Source of the DNA: Thiohalophilus sp046483665
Lineage (GTDB): Bacteria > Pseudomonadota > Gammaproteobacteria > UBA6429 > Thiohalophilaceae
Length of the DNA: 64,000 bases
NCBI RefSeq assembly: GCF_046483665.1
Contig: NZ_JAWOCR010000039.1
Location: 1 to 64,000, forward strand
Direction: 5' to 3'
Position numbers and translations under genes: made by a program. Shown here piece after piece: positions 59,737 to 64,000 of the stretch. The notes below the pieces were generated by a model. That model was not told where the DNA came from, did not search any database, and was given only the letters and a program-made list of their open reading frames with translations. Numbering within the stretch: the first letter of the stretch is position 1; each line of letters begins with the position of its first letter.

Positions 59737-61308
59737 TTATTTAACCTGTGGTGGTGTTTCAAAGGTATGATACGGCGCCGGTGAAGGAACCGTCCATTCC
59801 AGGCCGTCTGCGCCATCCCAGACCTTGTCGGTGGCTTTTTCTCCACCTCGAATAGTCTTAATGAGGATATACAGGAACAGCAGCTGACTGGCACCGAAGA
59901 CAAATCCGCCGATCGAGGCCATCATGTTGAACTCGGCAAACATCGGGGAATAGTCCGGAATCCGTCGCGGCATACCGGCCAGACCGACAAAGTGCATCGG
60001 GAAGAACAGCACATTGACGGAAATGGCTGACAGCCAGAAGTGCCACCTGGCCAGTGTTTCGCTGTACATGTTACCGGTCCATTTCGGCAGCCAGTAGTAC
60101 ACGCCTGCGATAATCGCGAACACCGCACCGGTCACCAGTACATAGTGGAAATGCGCCACAACAAAATAGGTATCGTGATACTGGAAGTCAGCCGGCGCCA
60201 CACCCAGCATCAGGCCGGTAAACCCGCCAATGGTGAACAGGAACACAAAGGCGATCGCCCACAGCATCGGTGCCTCGAAGGTCATCGAGCCTTTCCACAT
60301 GGTGGCGGTCCAGTTGAACACCTTGACCGCGGTCGGCACCGCAATCATTACCGTGGCGTACATAAAGTAGAGCTCACCCGCCAGCGGCATGCCTACCGTA
60401 AACATATGGTGCGCCCAGACGATGAATGACAGGAACGCAATGGCTGCGGTCGCATAAACCATCGACGCATATCCAAACAGCGGCTTGCGGGCGAAGGTCG
60501 GAATAATCTGCGAGACCACACCGAAGGCCGGCAGGATCATGATGTAAACCTCTGGGTGTCCGAAGAACCAGAACACATGCTGGAACAGTACCGGGTCACC
60601 ACCGCCGGCCGCATCAAAGAAGCTGGTGCCAAAGTTGCGATCGGTCAGCATCATGGTTACCGCACCGGCGAGTACCGGCATAACGGCAATCAGCAGGAAG
60701 GCGGTAATCAACCAGGTCCAGACGAACAGCGGCATCTTCATCAGCGTCATGCCCGGCGCGCGCATGTTCAAAATGGTTGCGATAATATTGATGGCCCCCA
60801 TGATGGACGAGAAGCCGAGCAGGTGAATCGCAAAGATGAAGAAATCCGTGCTGGCCGGCGCAAACGTCGTGGACAATGGGGCATAAAAGGTCCAGCCGAA
60901 GGCCGGGCCGCCGCCTTCCATGAACAGGGTGCTGACCAGCATGGTGCCAGCGAACGGCAATATCCAGAATGACCAGTTGTTCATGCGTGGCAGGGCCATG
61001 TCCGGCGCACCGATCATCAGTGGAATCTGCCAGTTGGCCAGACCGACGAACGCCGGCATGACCGCCCCGAAGACCATGATCAGGCCATGCATGGTGGTCA
61101 TCTGGTTAAAGAAGTGGGGATCGACAATCTGCATACCCGGCTGAAACAGCTCAGCACGAATAACCATAGCCATGGCGCCGCCGGTCAGGAACATAATGAA
61201 AGCGAACCACAGATACAGGGTACCGATATCTTTATGGTTGGTGGTAAACAGCCAACGCGTAATACCCGTCGGGTGGTGATGCTCGTGTGTCGCAGCTACT
61301 GTACTCAT
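59737..61308 (-). CDS. ctaD: Cytochrome c oxidase subunit I
   Basis: Catalytic subunit of 523 residues with twelve membrane spans. Heme a, heme a3 and CuB ligands appear in MTTMHGLIMVFGAVMP, WFFGHPEVYIMILPAFG (with the CuB His-Tyr pair), VWAHHMFTVGMP and HDTYFVVAHFHYVL. The D-channel Asn/Asp and K-channel Lys regions look normal, so an A-type proton pump is expected. Confidence 0.97.
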   Translation of the reverse strand: MSTVAATHEHHHPTGITRWLFTTNHKDIGTLYLWFAFIMFLTGGAMAMVIRAELFQPGMQIVDPHFFNQMTTMHGLIMVFGAVMPAFVGLANWQIPLMIGAPDMALPRMNNWSFWILPFAGTMLVSTLFMEGGGPAFGWTFYAPLSTTFAPASTDFFIFAIHLLGFSSIMGAINIIATILNMRAPGMTLMKMPLFVWTWLITAFLLIAVMPVLAGAVTMMLTDRNFGTSFFDAAGGGDPVLFQHVFWFFGHPEVYIMILPAFGVVSQIIPTFARKPLFGYASMVYATAAIAFLSFIVWAHHMFTVGMPLAGELYFMYATVMIAVPTAVKVFNWTATMWKGSMTFEAPMLWAIAFVFLFTIGGFTGLMLGVAPADFQYHDTYFVVAHFHYVLVTGAVFAIIAGVYYWLPKWTGNMYSETLARWHFWLSAISVNVLFFPMHFVGLAGMPRRIPDYSPMFAEFNMMASIGGFVFGASQLLFLYILIKTIRGGEKATDKVWDGADGLEWTVPSPAPYHTFETPPQVK

Positions 61309-61329
61309 TCTTATCTCCTCCGCTACGCC

Positions 61330-62469
61330 TTAGCGTGCTGCCTTTACGGCTGACGGTTGCACAACGCTGGCGTCGTTGCCCCAGCTTTTACGTTCATAAG
61401 TGATAACCGCGGCCAGATCGGCATCATTGAGCTGCGGACCAAAGGCCTGCATTGAAGTCCCGCTCTTGCCATTCAGAACAATATCGATATGGCCTTCAGC
61501 CGGACCGGTAGTAATCTCCCCGTCGACCAGCCCCGGGAAAGTACCTGGAATGCCCTGTCCGTTGGCCTGGTGACAGGCAGCGCAGTTGGCTTTGTACACT
61601 TCTTCGCCCCGGGCCAGCAGTTCCTCCTCGGCCCATTCCTGGTCGCTTCCGGCACTGGCTGCTGCGGCAGCCTGTTTTTGCTCTGCAACCCAGTCCTGAT
61701 ACTCATTCTCAGCGACCACCTTGACGACGATAGGCATAAAGCCGTGATCCTTGCCACATAGCTCGGCACATTGACCGCGATAGGTCCCGGTTTCAGTCGC
61801 TTCGAACCAGCTTTCATTGATATAGCCGGGAATAGCATCACGCTTGACCCCGAGGTCGGGGACCCACCAGGCATGAATCACATCATTTGACGTGGTCAGT
61901 ATCCGGACTTTTTTGTTAACCGGAACCACGATCGGGTTGTCTACATCCAGCAGATAGTTTTCTACTGTCCGTACATCCACGCCAGAGTCTTTTTGTCGAG
62001 CTTCGTTACTGGCTGAATCAAGGTTACTGAAAAAGCTTACGTCTTCATCCAAATATTCGTATTGCCATTTCCATTGCCAGCCGGTCGCCTTGACGGTAAC
62101 GTCGGCATTGCTGGTGTCCTCTATCTTAATCAGCGTCTTGGTCGCCGGTATGGCAATCAAGACAAGAACCACCAGCGGGACAATAGTCCAGATGACTTCC
62201 ACGGTGGTACTTTCATGAAACTGCGCCGGTTTCGCTCCCCTGGATTTACGGTGCTTGAAAAGGGAATAAATCATTACCCCGAATACACCGATACCAACGA
62301 TAGTGACAATCCACAGCACCAGCATGTGCAGGCCATAAATCTCCTTGCCGACGACAGTCACTGTCTCGGACATATTCAGGCCGTATTCTGCAAATGCGCT
62401 GCCCGGACCCAACAACAAAACAGCATATAGGAAGCTTCGGAGCTTTCTCGTTATAGTATTTGCCGACAT
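61330..62469 (-). CDS. ctaC: Cytochrome c oxidase subunit II with fused cytochrome c
   Basis: Electron-entry subunit of 379 residues. A signal peptide and two spans precede a cupredoxin domain with the CuA site CAELCGKDHGFMPI and the acidic WWVPDLGVKRDAIPG region. A C-terminal heme domain CAACHQANGQG makes the enzyme caa3-type. GGTAGAGGT precedes the ATG at 62469. It is the first gene of the operon; the 470 base spacer upstream must contain the promoter. Confidence 0.97.
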   Translation of the reverse strand: MSANTITRKLRSFLYAVLLLGPGSAFAEYGLNMSETVTVVGKEIYGLHMLVLWIVTIVGIGVFGVMIYSLFKHRKSRGAKPAQFHESTTVEVIWTIVPLVVLVLIAIPATKTLIKIEDTSNADVTVKATGWQWKWQYEYLDEDVSFFSNLDSASNEARQKDSGVDVRTVENYLLDVDNPIVVPVNKKVRILTTSNDVIHAWWVPDLGVKRDAIPGYINESWFEATETGTYRGQCAELCGKDHGFMPIVVKVVAENEYQDWVAEQKQAAAAASAGSDQEWAEEELLARGEEVYKANCAACHQANGQGIPGTFPGLVDGEITTGPAEGHIDIVLNGKSGTSMQAFGPQLNDADLAAVITYERKSWGNDASVVQPSAVKAAR

Positions 62470-62938
62470 ACCTCTACCTCTTCCGGTTGGGAATCACTTG
62501 ATTTTATTGATTATGGTTTTTCTATGCTCTCGCCACACACGCTTGTTTTAATATTTATGATCAGCCAGAGTGGAAAATTTATAAATTGAATCTTATCTGC
62601 TGCCTGAGACTGTTGATTACCTGCTGGCAGCAGGCTTTTGTTTATTCTTGTTTTTCAAATACAACTGCCCCGGCCTGTTTTTGCCGGCCAGCGGAATGCC
62701 ATCTTTTACAGATTATTATCCATGGTAGTCAGGCGTATCCGGCTCCGCAATAAAAAAGAAAGTATGGGCTTATAACAAACAGATATAAAAGTAACCGCTA
62801 ATATGATTATCTTCTAATTAGCTATTTGCCGGTTTTCTGCTACCTGCTAACCAGTAATGTACTTTCAGTGGTGTGGCTTGCTTAATGAGCTTAACGATTA
62901 ACCTGGAAATTGCCAATGAGTTTCATTCATTCAGAATA
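62470..62938. other. AT-rich spacer between bioD and ctaC
   Basis: No gene is visible. CCTGCTGGCAGCAGG (about 62620-62634) is followed by a T-rich stretch on the plus strand, and CCGGC-N8-GCCGG lies near 62672-62692. These may end bioD transcription or fold in the ctaC leader. No convincing promoter pair was found. Confidence 0.5.
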
Positions 62939-63643
62939 TTACAACAAACTTATATTGATGCTTGCTACCAGTTGTTCGAATTGTTGCGGAGCAAGTGGAG
63001 TGCGCTGGTAGGGAATCTGCGCCAGGCAGGGTACAGGAAGACGGGACTCGAGGGTCTGCAGATTGCCCTGTTGAGCCGCAAAATCGGGGTCGACCCCATT
63101 GGCGATCCAGCCGACCACCGGGATATTCTGTTGTTCGATACTTTCGATCGTTAGCATTGCATGATTCAAACAACCCAGTCGCATTCCGACTACCAGCACT
63201 ACCGGCAAGCCCAGCAAGCCAGGTAAATCTGAAACAGAAAAACTGTCATTCAGGGGTACGCGCCAACCACCGACACCTTCGACAATAACCTGATCGCTGT
63301 GTCGTTGTAATTGCTCAAAAGCCCGGAGGATCGGTTCACGCTCAATACGAACACCTGCCTGACTGGCCGCCAGATGCGGGGCGATCGGGGGCTCGAACAC
63401 ATAGGGATTGATCAATTCATACGCCAGCGGCAGACCAGACTGCTGTTGTAATTGCAGCGCATCATCATTGACCAGCTGCCCTTGCTGATACTCCCCGCCG
63501 CTGGCAACAGGCTTCATCGCGGCGACCCGTAACCCATGCTGTTGCAAAGCCGCGATCAACAAACGGCTGCAAAAGGTCTTCCCGATCTCCGTGTCGGTAC
63601 CGGTAACAAACACGCCCGGGTATTGTGTCATTGAACTACTCAT
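62939..63643 (-). CDS. bioD: Dethiobiotin synthetase
   Basis: ATP-dependent carboxylase of 234 residues for biotin synthesis. The P-loop VTGTDTEIGKTFCSRLL is at residues 13-29, MKPVASGG follows, and VEGVGGWRVPLNDS is the third conserved site. It overlaps bioC by four bases, the end of a bio operon that continues beyond the window. Confidence 0.95.
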   Translation of the reverse strand: MSSSMTQYPGVFVTGTDTEIGKTFCSRLLIAALQQHGLRVAAMKPVASGGEYQQGQLVNDDALQLQQQSGLPLAYELINPYVFEPPIAPHLAASQAGVRIEREPILRAFEQLQRHSDQVIVEGVGGWRVPLNDSFSVSDLPGLLGLPVVLVVGMRLGCLNHAMLTIESIEQQNIPVVGWIANGVDPDFAAQQGNLQTLESRLPVPCLAQIPYQRTPLAPQQFEQLVASINISLL

Positions 63644-64000
63644 CGGCCGATGAATTTGACAGGTACTTCACGGGGATCCGCGCAGCTCTGACCACTGGAT
63701 TCCATTGCCCAGGCATGCCCATATAACACTTCATAACTTACCGGCAGTCGCTGCTCACGGCGAAATTTCTCATAGGCTTCTTTGACCGCCTGCATGCGCC
63801 GCTTGCCGGTCAGGCCACGGGCACGTCCCCGGGTAACGTTATGCGCGCCAATTTGTTTTAGATCACGCATGATGGAAAACAGATCCGGATAGGTTACTGT
63901 CAGCATTTCCATGTCCATGACCGGGTCGCCAAAACCGTGACGCAACAGGGCATCGCCAATATCATGCATATCAATAAACCGGTTGGTATGTGAGTATGCA
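63640..64000 (-). CDS. bioC: Malonyl-ACP O-methyltransferase BioC, C-terminal part
   Basis: About 119 C-terminal codons of BioC; the SAM-binding N-terminus lies beyond base 64000. The frame stays open to the window edge (reading AYSHTNRFIDMHDIGDALLR). FIDMHDIGDALLRHGFGDPVMD and FSIMRDLKQIGAHN are characteristic of BioC and the C-terminal YEVLYGHAW is also usual. BioC starts pimeloyl chain synthesis by methylating malonyl-ACP. The adjacent bioD confirms the pathway. Confidence 0.9.
   Translation of the reverse strand, partial: AYSHTNRFIDMHDIGDALLRHGFGDPVMDMEMLTVTYPDLFSIMRDLKQIGAHNVTRGRARGLTGKRRMQAVKEAYEKFRREQRLPVSYEVLYGHAWAMESSGQSCADPREVPVKFIGR

Overview
The window is ordinary chromosomal DNA of a gammaproteobacterium. 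The gene content suggests a salt-adapted, respiring, probably chemolithoautotrophic sulfur- or hydrogen-oxidising bacterium of the Ectothiorhodospiraceae / Thiohalobacter kind. The lineage is inferred from gene content only, because no rRNA is present. Pointers are a group 3b NAD(P)-linked [NiFe] hydrogenase, a cbb-type block of triose and sugar-phosphate enzymes, de novo glycine betaine synthesis by two methyltransferases, and both a caa3-type and a cbb3-type oxidase. No CRISPR array, tRNA, rRNA, prophage or intact insertion sequence was seen.

Layout. 1-3787 (minus): hydBGDA hydrogenase, with the large subunit cut by the window edge. 4181-11852 (minus): a small unknown gene, then tkt-gap-pgk-pyk-fba. 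12221-13727: a thioredoxin-like protein and a divergent PhnD-like binding protein. 13910-15563 (minus): SDMT and GSMT for betaine. 16262-20004 (plus): metK, an SAH riboswitch, ahcY and metF, the cycle that supplies SAM and removes SAH for the betaine enzymes. 20206-22669 (plus): a RimB-like protease, RimK and an aspartoacylase-like protein. 22671-24650 (minus): a lone HyuA. 24976-28957 (plus): a four-gene Gld-like ABC export system. 29380-36874: mutM, ggt, ferredoxin, coaD, rsmD and a pair of M16 proteins. 37009-42296 (plus): ftsY, ftsE, ftsX, a two-receiver diguanylate cyclase and rpoH. 42516-45479 (minus): an uncharacterised VWA / coiled-coil membrane cluster with a broken Cys-rich gene and a 33-residue membrane peptide. 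45541-62469 (mostly minus): ccoNOQP with ccoG, ccoH, ccoI and ccoS; ctaB, ctaA, a SCO-like protein and SURF1; then ctaC, ctaD, a small peptide, ctaG and ctaE. 62939-64000 (minus): bioD and partial bioC.

The most interesting signals are regulatory or structural. A CIRCE-like HrcA operator (9-9-9, one mismatch) lies between a sigma70-like promoter and rpoH. A clear SAH riboswitch precedes ahcY, followed by a palindrome touching its Shine-Dalgarno sequence; a related palindrome lies in the metK leader. The spacers between housekeeping genes hold several unrelated families of 7-8 bp tandem repeats, often in inverted pairs, plus an element of about 82 bp present in three copies. The VWA / coiled-coil cluster beside the cbb3 assembly genes is the best candidate for an undescribed protein system, and its last gene carries two in-frame stop codons behind a strong ribosome binding site.
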